A stretch of DNA of 64,000 nt from Labrys okinawensis (GCF_002982075.1 NZ_PUEJ01000006.1:248001-312000), one strand, 5' to 3'. Shown: positions 23,498 through 33,499, counted from the stretch's first letter. Made by a program: numbers and translations. Notes: a model not told the origin generated them from the sequence alone.

Positions 23498-26400
23498 CTA
23501 CTCTGCGGCGGTCATCAGGCCGGGCTTCTTCTCGGCGGCAATGGCCGGCTCGCCCGGCGCGGACGGCCTGACGTCGTGCTGCTCGGGCTCGGGCAGGACG
23601 TCGTCGGTGCGCGCCGGCAGGTTCTCCGGCTTGCGCGCGAACCAGCCCGCGACATGGTCGAGGGCGAGATAGACCACCGGCGTGATGTAGAGCGTGAGCA
23701 GCTGCGAGACGATCAGGCCGCCCACCACGGTGACGCCGAGCGGGCGGCGCAATTCAGCGCCGGCGCCGTGCCCGAGGGCAATCGGCAGGGCGCCGAGAAT
23801 GGCGGCGAGCGAGGTCATCATGATCGGGCGGAAGCGCAGCACCGCCGCCTCCACGATGGCTTCCTTTGCCGGCAGCCCCGCCGCCCGGCGCTGCACGGCG
23901 AAGTCCACCATCATGATGGCGTTCTTCTTGACGATGCCGATCAGCATGATCAAGCCGATCATGGCGATGATGGAAAGGTCCATCGCGAACAGCTGCAGCG
24001 TCAAAAGCGCGCCGATGCCGGCCGTGGGCAGGCCCGACAGGATGGTGATCGGGTGGATGAAGCTCTCATAGAGGATGCCGAGCAGGATATAGACCACCAG
24101 CACCGCGGCGAAGAGCAGCAGCGGCATGCTGGCGAGCGAATCCTGGAACTGCTGGGCCGTACCTTGGAACTGGGTGGCGATCGTCTTGGGAATGTCGAGC
24201 TCCGCCGTCGCCTGCTGGATGGCGTCGACCGCCTGGCTGAGTGCCACGCCGGGCTGGAGGTTGAAGGAGATCGTCACCGACGGCAGCTGGCCGATATGGG
24301 AGAGCGAGACCGCCGACGGCTTCTGCTCGATGCGCGCCACGCTGTCGAGCGGGATCAGCGCCCCTGAACTCGAGCGGACATTGAGCTTGCGCATCAGGTC
24401 CTGCGGCGAGCTATAGGCCTGGCTCGCCTCCAGGATCACTTCATAGGTGTTCTCCGGCGCATAGATGGTCGAGACCTGGCTGGTGCCATAGGCCGCATAG
24501 AGCGCGGAGCGGATCTGGTCGACGGTGACGCCGAGCTTGGCGGCGTTGTCGCGGTCGATCGAGACGACGGCATCGCGCGCCTTGATCTGCAGGTCGGAAT
24601 TGACGCCGGTGATGCCCGGGATCTGGGCCATGCGCGCCTGCAGCTTCTGGGCGTTGGCCCTGAGTTCGTCGACGTCGGGCGACATCAGGGCGTATTGGTA
24701 CTGGCTGCGCGAGCGGGTGGCACCGATATTGATTGACTGCACCGCCTGGAAATAGGTGTTGATGCCGGGGACCTTCGCCGCTTCCTGGGCGAGGCGCTTG
24801 ATCACCACATCGATCGGGTCCTTGCGGGCCGGCTTGTCGCGCAGCTGGATGTTCATGCTGCCGGAGCTGATCTGGCTGGTCGCCCCGCCGCCGATGCTCG
24901 ACAGGATGGCGACGACGTCCGGATCCTTGCGCAATTCGGCGACGACGGCCTGCTGGCGCGCCATCATGGCCTCGAAGGAGACGTCGTCGGGCCCCACGGT
25001 CGAGACCGAAACGAAGCCCATGTCCTCCTGCGGGAAGAAACCCTTGGGGATGTTGACGAACAGGATGGCGGTGACCACGAAGGTCGCCGCCGTCACGGTG
25101 AGCATGAAGCCGGGCGAATTGACGGCCCAGCGCACCGTGAGGGCATAGCCCCTGGTCAGCCAGTTGAAGCCCGCCTCGAACAGGCGCAGCAGCAGCCCCG
25201 GACGCTTCTCTTCCGAATGCTCCTTGATCAGGCGCGAGCACAGCATCGGCGTCAGCGTCAGCGAGACGACGCCCGAGATCAGGATGGCGATGGCCATGAC
25301 ATAGCCGAACTCGGAGAACATGCGCCCGATGATGCCGCCCATGAAGATCACCGGAATGAACACGGCGATCAGCGACAGCGTCATCGAGAGGATGGTGAAG
25401 CCGACCTCGCGCGAACCGATCAGGGCCGCGGCGAAGGGTTTCTGCCCCAGTTCGACATGGCGGACGATGTTCTCCAGCATGACGATGGCATCGTCGACCA
25501 CGAAGCCGACGCACAGCGTCAGGGCGAGCAGCGAGATGTTGTCGATGGAAAAACCGAGCACATACATGCCCGCGAAGGTGCCGATCAGCGAAATCGGCAG
25601 GGCAATGGCCGGGATCAAGGTGGCCCGCGCGCTGCGCAGGAAGAAGTAGATCACGATCACGACCAGCAGGATCGACAGGCCCAGCGTGAACTCGACATCC
25701 TCCACCGCCGCGCGGATCGGCACCGAGCGGTCCATCAGCGTGTCCAGGCTGACGCCGACCGGCAGGCTCTCGCGGATCTTGGGCAGGGTGTTCCTGACCG
25801 CGTCGACCACGGCGACCGTATTGGCGTCGGGCTGGCGCTGGATGGCAATGATGATGCCGCGGGTCTCGTTGCGCCAGGCCGCGGTCTTGTCGTTCTCCAC
25901 GCTGTCGATGGCGCGGGCGACGTCCTGCAACAGCACCGGGGCGCCGTTCTTGGAGGACACCACGATCGGCATATAGCCCTTGGCATAGCGGATCGGCCCG
26001 GTGGCATCGAGGATGAGGTTGCGGCCGTTATTGCTGGTCGAGCCGACGGGCGTGTTGGAATTGGCCGCGGAGATGGCCTTCTGCAGGTCGTCGAGGGTGA
26101 GACCGCGCGCGGAAAGCTGATCGAGATCCGCCTCCACCCGCACGGCATATTGCTGCGATCCCCAGATATTGACCTGGGCGACGCCCGGCAGGGTCGCCAG
26201 CAGCGGCTGGATGTTGGACTGGGCGAAACGGTCGATATCCGACATGCGCGCCTGGTCGGAGGTCAGCGCCATGAAGATCACCGGCTGGTCGGCCGGATTG
26301 ACCTTCCTGAAGCTCGGCGGCGTGGTCATCTCATTGGGCAGCTGGCGCTGCGCCGTGGCGATCGCCGCCTGCACGTCCAGCGCAGCACCGTCGACATTGC

Positions 26401-26692
26401 GATTGAGATCGAACTGCAGAACGATCTGCGTCGAGCCCAGATAGGAGGTCGACGACATCGTCGAGATGCCGGAGATCGCCGAGAATTGCTTTTCGAGAAT
26501 GGCGGCCACCGAGGACGCCATGGTTTCCGGGCTGGCGCCCGGCAGGGTGGCGGTCACCGAAATGGTCGGGTAGTCGACGCGCGGCACGGCCGCTACCGGC
26601 AATTGCCGATAGCCGAACCAGCCGGCCGCAATGAAGGAGACCATCAACAGGATGGTCATGACCGGGCGGCGGATGCACAGTTCCGAAAGCAA
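23498..26692 (-). CDS. RND efflux permease, HAE1 family (MdtB/AcrB-like)
   Basis: A 1064-residue inner-membrane pump with the two-fold RND plan: a membrane segment at 10-30, a long periplasmic loop, helices from about 335, a second loop from about 550-860 and a final helix block. Proton-relay Asp400 and Asp401 are in FVVDDAIVMLENIVRH, and family segments include PGASPETMASSVAAILEKQF and GFVSVSTVGPDDVSFEAM. Drug and detergent export is typical. It is co-transcribed 17 bp after the adaptor gene. There is no TolC-type gene nearby. Confidence 0.92.
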   Translation of the reverse strand: MLSELCIRRPVMTILLMVSFIAAGWFGYRQLPVAAVPRVDYPTISVTATLPGASPETMASSVAAILEKQFSAISGISTMSSTSYLGSTQIVLQFDLNRNVDGAALDVQAAIATAQRQLPNEMTTPPSFRKVNPADQPVIFMALTSDQARMSDIDRFAQSNIQPLLATLPGVAQVNIWGSQQYAVRVEADLDQLSARGLTLDDLQKAISAANSNTPVGSTSNNGRNLILDATGPIRYAKGYMPIVVSSKNGAPVLLQDVARAIDSVENDKTAAWRNETRGIIIAIQRQPDANTVAVVDAVRNTLPKIRESLPVGVSLDTLMDRSVPIRAAVEDVEFTLGLSILLVVIVIYFFLRSARATLIPAIALPISLIGTFAGMYVLGFSIDNISLLALTLCVGFVVDDAIVMLENIVRHVELGQKPFAAALIGSREVGFTILSMTLSLIAVFIPVIFMGGIIGRMFSEFGYVMAIAILISGVVSLTLTPMLCSRLIKEHSEEKRPGLLLRLFEAGFNWLTRGYALTVRWAVNSPGFMLTVTAATFVVTAILFVNIPKGFFPQEDMGFVSVSTVGPDDVSFEAMMARQQAVVAELRKDPDVVAILSSIGGGATSQISSGSMNIQLRDKPARKDPIDVVIKRLAQEAAKVPGINTYFQAVQSINIGATRSRSQYQYALMSPDVDELRANAQKLQARMAQIPGITGVNSDLQIKARDAVVSIDRDNAAKLGVTVDQIRSALYAAYGTSQVSTIYAPENTYEVILEASQAYSSPQDLMRKLNVRSSSGALIPLDSVARIEQKPSAVSLSHIGQLPSVTISFNLQPGVALSQAVDAIQQATAELDIPKTIATQFQGTAQQFQDSLASMPLLLFAAVLVVYILLGILYESFIHPITILSGLPTAGIGALLTLQLFAMDLSIIAMIGLIMLIGIVKKNAIMMVDFAVQRRAAGLPAKEAIVEAAVLRFRPIMMTSLAAILGALPIALGHGAGAELRRPLGVTVVGGLIVSQLLTLYITPVVYLALDHVAGWFARKPENLPARTDDVLPEPEQHDVRPSAPGEPAIAAEKKPGLMTAAE

Positions 26693-26709
26693 CGGCTTGT
26701 CTCCCGGTT

Positions 26710-27957
26710 TCAGCTTTTGGCACTGGTACTGGCGGCAGTGCTCTCCTTGGCTCCCGCATTGATGGCGACCGGCGCGCCGTCGACCAGGCGCAGCACCCCG
26801 TCGACCACCACCTGCTCGCCGCTCTCGACGCCCTTGGCGAGCACGGCGTCGGCGCCGCTGACGCGCGCCACGGTCACGGGCCGAAGCTCGGCCGTTTTAC
26901 CATCTTTCACCACGAAGACGTAGCTTCCCTTCTGGCCGAGCTGGACGGCCGCGTCGGGGACCACCACCTGCGGGCTGGCATCGGGCAGGAACACCTGCAC
27001 GTTGACGAAGGCGCCGCCCCACAGGATCTCGTGCGGATTGGGGATGTCGGCCTTGACCATGATGGTGCCCGTGGCGGCATCGATGGCGTTCTCCACGAAG
27101 GAGACCTGGCCGGTCAGGGTATTCTTTCCGGTGATGGCGTCGACGCGCACCGCCCCCTTCGCCATGGCCTCGCGCAGCTCGGCCAGGCGCGACTGCGGGA
27201 TGGAGAAGGCCACCACGGCCGGGTCGAGCTGGTTCACGGTGGCGAGCGGGCTGGTGTCGGAGGTGCGCACCGTCGAGCCGGGCTTGACGGGGATCGAGCC
27301 GATGCGCCCGGGAACGGGGGCGCGGATCACGGTGTAATCGAGCGTTACCTCGGCTGCTTCCAGAGAGGCCTGGTCCGCCTGGAGCTGCGCCTGCCCGACC
27401 TTGAGGGCGGTGGCGGCGGTATCGCGCGTGGTCGCCGCGCCGGCATTGCGGGCAAGCAGGTCATTGGCGCGGGAAAGGTCGATCTGGGCCTGGGCGATCT
27501 GGGCCTGGTCGCGCGCGATCTGCGCCTGGATCTGCGCGATCTGCGCCTTGATGGCCCGATCGTCCAGCGTGAAGAGAACGTCGCCCTGCTTGACCTCGGA
27601 GCCCTCGGCGACGCGAACGCTGGTCACCGCGGTGTTGTCGATGCGGGTGCGGATCTGGATGGAAGCATAGGGCGTGGCGGTGCCGACGGCATCGATCACC
27701 ATCGGCATCTGCTTGGCGACCGCCTGGGCGAGCACCACGGGCACGGGCGTGACATTGCGTTGGGAAGATTTGCTTCCGCCGGCCGCCTGCGGCGCTTCGG
27801 GAGCATGCAATGCATCGGAGAAGCCGGGAAGGGCGGCAATGAGAGTCTTCGAGGAAGGCACCGCCTGCACCAGCCAAGGCACCAGCGTGGCACGCTGCCA
27901 CCAGGCCAGGCCGACGATCAGGACGAGAACAAGCACGAAATTGAGGAGACGCTTCAT
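26710..27957 (-). CDS. RND efflux periplasmic adaptor (membrane fusion protein, MdtA-like)
   Basis: A 415-residue adaptor linking the pump to an outer-membrane channel. An N-terminal anchor (residues 1-25) is followed by the lipoyl half-motif (VAEGSEVKQGDVLFTLDDRA), an alpha-hairpin with repeated AQI units (IKAQIAQIQAQIARDQAQIA) and the beta-barrel region (VIRAPVPGRIGSIPVKPGST). First gene of the pair; the start codon is at 27957. Divergent from the binding protein at 28319. Confidence 0.9.
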   Translation of the reverse strand: MKRLLNFVLVLVLIVGLAWWQRATLVPWLVQAVPSSKTLIAALPGFSDALHAPEAPQAAGGSKSSQRNVTPVPVVLAQAVAKQMPMVIDAVGTATPYASIQIRTRIDNTAVTSVRVAEGSEVKQGDVLFTLDDRAIKAQIAQIQAQIARDQAQIAQAQIDLSRANDLLARNAGAATTRDTAATALKVGQAQLQADQASLEAAEVTLDYTVIRAPVPGRIGSIPVKPGSTVRTSDTSPLATVNQLDPAVVAFSIPQSRLAELREAMAKGAVRVDAITGKNTLTGQVSFVENAIDAATGTIMVKADIPNPHEILWGGAFVNVQVFLPDASPQVVVPDAAVQLGQKGSYVFVVKDGKTAELRPVTVARVSGADAVLAKGVESGEQVVVDGVLRLVDGAPVAINAGAKESTAASTSAKS

Positions 27958-28229
27958 CGAGCCGCCATCAGATCTGTATTAGGTCCGGGCAGGCGAAGCC
28001 TCCCCCTTTTTTCACGACGATACCCCCCGCCGCCGGTCATATCCGGAAACGGGTATTATGATGTATCAATGCGTACAAATTGCAGCGAGTATGTGAACGC
28101 ATTGTTTCTCATCCGGCACAACGAGCCTCTAGCCGCACACGTTTTCGTGTAGGGAAGCCGAAATTTCGTGATCGACCAGCCAGCCGCAACGGCTCGGGAT
28201 TTATAGTCTACAGAATTGATAGAAAGATA

Positions 28230-28258
28230 TTGACCGTTGCAACCGGCTTGCCTAATCG
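28230..28258 (+). promoter_or_regulatory. Possible sigma-70-like promoter for the dipeptide-type importer
   Basis: TTGACC at 28230-28235 and TAATCG at 28253-28258 are 17 bp apart, about 60 bp before the binding-protein start. The rest of the 361-bp gap between the RND genes and this operon holds an ACACG/CGTGT inverted repeat at 28137-28150 and nothing else I can name. Confidence 0.4.
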
Positions 28259-28318
28259 TCCGGCCGCAGGGCCGCAAACCGCAACATTCACCGCAGTTCG
28301 GCTGTCATGAGGTATGAA

Positions 28319-29902
28319 ATGGGTAAGTTCTGGAACAAGGCGGGCATCGCCATGCTGGCCGGCCTGTCGACCATGCTGGTGGCCACGGCGCAGGCCGAAA
28401 CGCCGCCCGGTCTGCTGGTGGTCGGCCAGTCGATCGACGATGCCGTCAGCTTCGACCCGGCCGAAGGCTTCGAATTGACGACGGTACAGGCGTTCAATGC
28501 CCTGTATCAGCGCCTCGTGCAGTCGAACCGGCAGGACGGAACCCGCATCGAGCCCGCTCTCGCCACCGCCTGGGAGGCCGGCAGCGACGGCAAGAGCCTG
28601 ACCTTCACCCTGGCCAAGGATGCGAAATTCGCCTCGGGCAATCCCGTGCGCCCGGAGGACGTGATCTTCTCCTTCTCCCGGGCCGTGAAGCTCAACAAGT
28701 CGCCCGCCTTCATCCTGGGCGAACTCGGCTGGAACGCGGAGAATGTCGACAAGTCCGCCACCAAGACGGATGACGGCAAGGTCAAGCTGACCTGGCAGGC
28801 CGATGTCGGCCCCGCCTTCGTGCTCGCCATCCTGACCGCGCCGATCGCCTCCATCGTCGACGAAGCCACGGTCTCTGCGCAGGCTGCCAATGGCGATTTC
28901 GGCAATGGCTGGCTGAAGTCGCACTCGGCCGGCAGCGGCGCCTTCAAGATCAACACCTATACCGCGCATGAAGCGCTGGTGCTGGACGCCAACCCGGCCT
29001 CGCCGGGCGGTGCTCCCAAGCTGCAGGGCGTGATCCTGCGCAATGTGCCTGATGCGGCCGCCCGCCGCCTCCTGGTCGAACAGGGTGACATCGACATCGC
29101 CCGCGGCCTGGGCGCCGACCAGATCGACGCCCTCAAGAAGGAGGGCAAGCTCAACGTGCTCGCCGTACCCTCGGCCCGTTCGGACTATCTCCTGATCAAC
29201 ACCAAGGCCAATGCCGCCCTCGGCAATCCGGCCTTCTGGGAGGCCGCTCGCTATCTCGTCGACTATGACGGCATCGCCAAGAACCTCCTGCGCGGCCAAT
29301 CGCAGGTGCACCAGGCCTTCCTGCCCACCGGTTTCCCGGGAGCGCTGAACGACAATCCCTACAAGCTCGATGTCGCCAGGGCCAAGAAGATCCTGGCCGA
29401 TGCCGGCATCGGCCCGACCAAGATCGCCTTCCCCGTCTTCAACGAAGAGCCCTATCTGCAGATCGCCCAATCCCTGCAGCAGACCTTCGGCCAGGCTGGC
29501 CTCACGCTTGACATCCAGCCCGGCGTCGCCAGCGACATCTATGCCAAGGGCCGCTCGGGCCAGTATGAATTCACGCTGCGCTACTGGATTCCGGACTATT
29601 TCGATCCGCATTCCAATGCCAGCGCCTTCGCCGTCAACCGCGACAACAAGTATAACACCATCGCCAAGCAGGCCGGATGGGTGATCCCCGAACTCAGCGA
29701 CGAGACGGCCGCCGCGGTGAAGGAGCAGGATCCGGCCAAGCGCGCCGCCCTCTATGAGGACCTCCAGCGCAAGCTCCAGAAGAGCGCCCCCTATGTGCTG
29801 ATGTTCCAGGGCAGCGACCAGGTGGTGCTCAGCAAGGCCGTCAAGGGATATGCCCAGGGCCTCAACGCCGACCAGGTCTATTACGATCAGGTCGAGAAGT
29901 GA
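28319..29902 (+). CDS. ABC transporter substrate-binding protein, family 5 (dipeptide/oligopeptide type)
   Basis: A 527-residue periplasmic binding protein. A Sec signal (about 1-26: GKFWNKAGIAMLAGLSTMLV, ending AQAE) precedes LLVVGQSIDDAVSFDPAEGF and the large two-lobe SBP_bac_5 domain, with FASGNPVRPEDVIFSFSRAV as its usual marker. Members bind peptides, nickel, or sugars and opines, so the substrate is open. GAGGTATGAA precedes the ATG at 28319; the in-frame ATG at 28307 has no such site. Confidence 0.88.
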   Translation: MGKFWNKAGIAMLAGLSTMLVATAQAETPPGLLVVGQSIDDAVSFDPAEGFELTTVQAFNALYQRLVQSNRQDGTRIEPALATAWEAGSDGKSLTFTLAKDAKFASGNPVRPEDVIFSFSRAVKLNKSPAFILGELGWNAENVDKSATKTDDGKVKLTWQADVGPAFVLAILTAPIASIVDEATVSAQAANGDFGNGWLKSHSAGSGAFKINTYTAHEALVLDANPASPGGAPKLQGVILRNVPDAAARRLLVEQGDIDIARGLGADQIDALKKEGKLNVLAVPSARSDYLLINTKANAALGNPAFWEAARYLVDYDGIAKNLLRGQSQVHQAFLPTGFPGALNDNPYKLDVARAKKILADAGIGPTKIAFPVFNEEPYLQIAQSLQQTFGQAGLTLDIQPGVASDIYAKGRSGQYEFTLRYWIPDYFDPHSNASAFAVNRDNKYNTIAKQAGWVIPELSDETAAAVKEQDPAKRAALYEDLQRKLQKSAPYVLMFQGSDQVVLSKAVKGYAQGLNADQVYYDQVEK

Positions 29903-29907
29903 CTTGA

Positions 29908-29942
29908 TGTCTCTCTCCGATCGTCGGGATTGGAACGAGACA
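29908..29942 (+). other. Hairpin between the binding-protein gene and permease genes
   Basis: TGTCTC (29908-29913) pairs with GAGACA (29937-29942), with an inner imperfect CCGAT/ATTGG stem. No T-run follows, so it looks like a stabilising or attenuating hairpin rather than a terminator. It comes directly after the binding-protein stop codon. Confidence 0.4.
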
Positions 29943-29997
29943 CTCTTCCCTCCCAGGGTGCCCGCTCATAAGATCCGCGCCACCTCCAGGATCGACG

Positions 29998-31056
29998 ATG
30001 CAAGCTGATGAAACGCCGGGCGCCAGGCCCTTCCTCCGCCCGGTGCTCAGGCTGCTGCGCTGGCTGCTGTCCGTCGTGCTCACATTGTTCGGCCTGATCG
30101 TCGTCACCTTCATCCTGACCCGGCTTTCGGGCATCGATCCCGCCCTGCAGCAGGTCGGCGATCACGCCAGCCAGTCGAGCTACGAGGCCGCGCGCCGCGA
30201 ACTCGGACTAGACCAACCGCTGGTGATGCAGTTCCTGCGCTATCTCGGCCATGTCGTCCAAGGCGATCTCGGCATGGCCACCGCGACGGGCCAGCCTGTC
30301 CGCTCCGACATCCTGCGCACCTTCAGCGCGACGCTTGAACTCGCCACCGCCGCGGCGCTGATCGGCGCCACACTCGGCCTGGCCCTCGGCGTCCTGGCCG
30401 CGCTGCGGCCGCGCGGCCTGGTCGACACCATCGCCCGCCTGTTGTCGCTGATCGGCTATTCCACGCCGATCTTCTGGCTCGGCCTGATCTTTCTGCTGCT
30501 GTTCTATGCCCGCCTGCACTGGGCGCCTGGACCGGGCCGCCTCGACATCGTCTTCCAATACACCATGAAGCCGATCACCGGTTTCGCGCTGATCGACGCC
30601 TGGCTTTCGGGAACGCCGGGTGCCCTGCGCAGTGCCCTCGCCCATCTCGCCTTGCCGACGGCGGTTCTCGCCCTCTATGCCATGGCCGGTATTTCGAGGC
30701 TGACGCGCGCCGCCATTCTCGATCAGCTTTCCAAGGAATATGTGCTCACCGCCCGCGCCAAGGGAGCCGGGAGCCTGCGCGTGGTGCTGGTCCATATCCT
30801 GCCCAATGTGGCCGGCACGCTGATCACCGTGGTCGCCCTTGCCTATGCCAGCCTGCTGGAGGGCGCGGTGCTCACCGAGACGGTGTTCGCCTGGCCGGGC
30901 ATCGGGCGCTATCTCACCGTCGCCATGTTCGCCGGCGATACCGCCGCCATTCTGGGCTCCACTTTGGCGATCGGCATGGCCTTCGTGCTGCTCAACAGCC
31001 TTACCGACCTGCTCGTCACCCGGGTCGATCCGGCCGCATTGGCGGAGCGCGGCTGA
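29998..31056 (+). CDS. ABC transporter permease, DppB type
   Basis: A 352-residue permease with about six membrane helices. Family features are QVGDHASQSSYEAARRELGL followed by DQPLVMQFLRYLGHVVQGDL near the N-terminus and the EAA loop ILDQLSKEYVLTARAKGAGS. It is longer than the typical 310-340 residues because of a short polar N-terminal lead (MQADETPGARPFLRPVLRLL). Its stop overlaps the next start by one base. Confidence 0.9.
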   Translation: MQADETPGARPFLRPVLRLLRWLLSVVLTLFGLIVVTFILTRLSGIDPALQQVGDHASQSSYEAARRELGLDQPLVMQFLRYLGHVVQGDLGMATATGQPVRSDILRTFSATLELATAAALIGATLGLALGVLAALRPRGLVDTIARLLSLIGYSTPIFWLGLIFLLLFYARLHWAPGPGRLDIVFQYTMKPITGFALIDAWLSGTPGALRSALAHLALPTAVLALYAMAGISRLTRAAILDQLSKEYVLTARAKGAGSLRVVLVHILPNVAGTLITVVALAYASLLEGAVLTETVFAWPGIGRYLTVAMFAGDTAAILGSTLAIGMAFVLLNSLTDLLVTRVDPAALAERG

Positions 31057-31892
31057 TGGCCTTTCTTGCCTCCGTCCTGTCGGCCCTGCGCCGTTCGCCA
31101 TCCGCTCTGATCGGGACGAGCGTACTCGTCCTGCTCGTCTTCATGGCGCTGGCAGCCCCGCTGATCGCCCCCTACGATCCCGACCTGCAGGACAGCGCCA
31201 TCCGCCTCGCCGCCCCGTCCTGGCAGCATTGGCTCGGCACGGACGGCTTCGGGCGCGACCTGCTTTCGCGCCTGATCTACGGCGCCCAGCCGACCCTGCT
31301 GCTGATCGCCCTGGTCACCGTGCTGATGGCCCCGCTCGGCGTGGCGGTCGGGCTGCTCGCCGGCTTTTTCGGCGGCCTTACCGAGCGGGTACTGATGCGC
31401 CTGACCGACATCGTGATGTCCTTCCCGCGCCTGGTGCTGGCCTTCGCCTTCGTCGCCATTCTCGGCCCCGGCCTGGTCAATGGCGCCCTCGCTTTGGCCC
31501 TGACGAGCTGGCCCGCTTATGCCCGGCTCGCCAGGGTGGAAACCGCCGCCCTGGCGCGCAGCGACTATCTCGCCGCCGCGTCCATGGTCGGCATCAGGGG
31601 GCCGCGCCTGCTTCTCGGCCATGTGCTGCCGCTCGTGCTGCCCTCGGCCATCATCCGCCTGGCGCTCGACCTCGCCGGCATCATCCTCGCCGCGGCGGGC
31701 CTGGGTTTCCTCGGCCTCGGCGTGCGCCCGCCCATGGCCGAATGGGGATCGATGGTGGCGGACGGCACCAAGGTCATCTTCGACCAGTGGTGGATTGCCG
31801 CCGCGCCGGGCCTCGCCATCTTCGTCACCAGCCTTGCCCTGAACCTGCTGGGTGATGGGTTGCGCGATATCCTGGATCCGCGTCATGACTGA
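31056..31892 (+). CDS. ABC transporter permease, DppC type
   Basis: A 278-residue permease. LIAPYDPDLQDSAIRLAAPS and HWLGTDGFGRDLLSRLIYGA are the classic DppC/OppC N-terminal landmark, followed by the EAA loop ALARSDYLAAASMVGIRGPR and the C-terminal LGVRPPMAEWGSMVADG. About six membrane spans. It pairs with the DppB-type gene and overlaps the ATPase gene by eight bases. Confidence 0.92.
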   Translation: MAFLASVLSALRRSPSALIGTSVLVLLVFMALAAPLIAPYDPDLQDSAIRLAAPSWQHWLGTDGFGRDLLSRLIYGAQPTLLLIALVTVLMAPLGVAVGLLAGFFGGLTERVLMRLTDIVMSFPRLVLAFAFVAILGPGLVNGALALALTSWPAYARLARVETAALARSDYLAAASMVGIRGPRLLLGHVLPLVLPSAIIRLALDLAGIILAAAGLGFLGLGVRPPMAEWGSMVADGTKVIFDQWWIAAAPGLAIFVTSLALNLLGDGLRDILDPRHD

Positions 31893-32760
31893 TAGCTTGC
31901 TGCAGGTCGAAGATCTTGTTGTCGAGACCAGGGACAGGACGGTCCGGGACGAAGAGGCCGGGACACTGCCCCGCCAGCTCGTGCACGGCATCTCCTTCAC
32001 GGTCGGACGCGAGAAAGTGGCGATCGTCGGCGAATCCGGCTCGGGCAAGTCCCTCACCGCCCGGGCCATCATGGGCCTGCTGCCGACCAGCCTTGCAGCA
32101 CGCGCCGCCGGGCTGAGGCTGGGCGAGACGGATCTCGCCGGCCTCGATGCCCGGGGCTGGCAGCGCCTGCGTGGCCGGCGCATCGGCCTGGTGCTGCAGG
32201 ATCCGAAATTCTCGCTCAATCCGGCTCACCGTATCGGCCGCCAGGTGGAGGAAGTCCTGCTGCTGCATGGCCGCCTGCCCAAGGCAGAACGGCGGCGAAA
32301 GGCCCTCGCCATGCTCGCTGACGTCGGGCTCGACGATCCGGAACGTATCTATGCCAGCCTGCCGGCCGAACTCTCCGGCGGCATGGGCCAGCGCGTGATG
32401 ATCGCCGCCATGCTGATCGGCGAACCCGAGTTGCTGATCGCCGACGAGCCGACTTCCGCGCTCGACCATGTCGTACGCGATCAAATTCTCGCCTTGATCG
32501 AACGCCTGGCGCGCGAGCGTGGCATGGGCCTGCTGCTGATCAGTCACGACCTGCAGCAGGTTTCCCACTTTGCCGACCGCGTCCTGGTGATGCGCCGGGG
32601 CTCGATCGTCGATGCCCTCCCGGCCAATCAACTCGCCCAGGCAACACAACCTTATACGCGCGGCCTGTGGCAGGCCCGGCCCTCGGCGGCGACCTACGGC
32701 ACCCGCCTGCCGGCGCCCGACACGCCGCAAGCGCCTTACCCGGGGGATGCACGGCCATGA
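31885..32760 (+). CDS. ABC transporter ATP-binding protein, DppD type
   Basis: A 291-residue ATPase. Walker A is GESGSGKSL, the Q-loop lies in GLVLQDPKFSLNPAHRIGRQ, the signature is LSGGMGQRVMIAAML and Walker B is LLIADEPTSALDHVVRDQIL. The C-terminal tail after QPYTRGLW is shortened compared with full DppD proteins (about 320-340 residues). The start at 31885 is selected since upstream codons belong to the DppC-type gene. Confidence 0.9.
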   Translation: MTDSLLQVEDLVVETRDRTVRDEEAGTLPRQLVHGISFTVGREKVAIVGESGSGKSLTARAIMGLLPTSLAARAAGLRLGETDLAGLDARGWQRLRGRRIGLVLQDPKFSLNPAHRIGRQVEEVLLLHGRLPKAERRRKALAMLADVGLDDPERIYASLPAELSGGMGQRVMIAAMLIGEPELLIADEPTSALDHVVRDQILALIERLARERGMGLLLISHDLQQVSHFADRVLVMRRGSIVDALPANQLAQATQPYTRGLWQARPSAATYGTRLPAPDTPQAPYPGDARP

Positions 32761-33458
32761 CGGCGCTGTCGATCGATGATCTGGAGGTCACCTTCCAGCG
32801 CCGCGGCCGAAGCTTTGCCGCCGTGCGCGGGGTGAGCTTTGCCGTAGAGCCGGGCGAGACTTTCGGCCTGGTCGGCCCGTCGGGCTGCGGCAAGAGCACG
32901 GTGCTGCGCGTCATTGCCGGACTGAACCTGAACTGGCAGGGCAGGATCTCGGCATTCGGGCATCCCCTGCAACCGGGGCACGCCATCGACGGCACGCTGC
33001 GGCGCGACATTCAGATGGTATTCCAGGATCCCTATGCCTCGCTGCACCCGCGCCACACGGTCGCGCGCGTGCTCGGCGAACCGCTGGAAATACGGGGGCT
33101 GGCCGATATTCCCCGCCGTGTCAGGAGCAGCCTGGCCGATGTCGGCCTCGCCGCCGAGATCGCCGGCCGCTATCCGCACCAGTTGTCCGGCGGCCAGCGC
33201 CAGCGCGTGGCCATCGCCCGGGCGCTGCTGCTCGAACCCCGCCTGCTGCTGCTCGACGAGCCGACCTCGGCGCTCGACATCTCGGTACAGGCCGGCATCC
33301 TCAATCTGCTCAACGATCTCAAGCGGCGCCATGGCATGACGCTGGTGCTGGTGAGCCATGATCCCGACGTGATCGGCCATATGTGCGACAGGGCGGCACG
33401 CATGGCGGGCGGCCGGATCGAGGCGCTGCTCGACCGCCAGGATCTGGCACGCGGCTGA
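32757..33458 (+). CDS. ABC transporter ATP-binding protein, DppF type, short form
   Basis: A 233-residue ATPase. Walker A is GPSGCGKST, the Q-loop QMVFQDPYASLHPRHTV, signature LSGGQRQRVAIARALL and Walker B LLLLDEPTSALDISVQAGIL. It ends about 25 residues after the H-loop and lacks the C-terminal oligopeptide/dipeptide extension present in longer DppF proteins. Its start overlaps the DppD-type stop by four bases, and a strong hairpin follows its stop codon. Confidence 0.9.
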   Translation: MTALSIDDLEVTFQRRGRSFAAVRGVSFAVEPGETFGLVGPSGCGKSTVLRVIAGLNLNWQGRISAFGHPLQPGHAIDGTLRRDIQMVFQDPYASLHPRHTVARVLGEPLEIRGLADIPRRVRSSLADVGLAAEIAGRYPHQLSGGQRQRVAIARALLLEPRLLLLDEPTSALDISVQAGILNLLNDLKRRHGMTLVLVSHDPDVIGHMCDRAARMAGGRIEALLDRQDLARG

Positions 33459-33464
33459 AACTTG

Positions 33465-33498
33465 GAGAAAGGGCGATTTCCCTGAATCGCCCTTTCTC
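33465..33498. terminator. Bidirectional hairpin between the dpp-type operon and the OsmC gene
   Basis: A perfect 14-bp stem (GAGAAAGGGCGATT at 33465-33478 with its complement at 33485-33498) and a six-base loop. It lies between two convergent stop codons. The stem ends carry CTTTCTC and GAGAAAG, giving a T-rich 3' end in both directions. Confidence 0.75.
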
Positions 33499-33499
33499 T

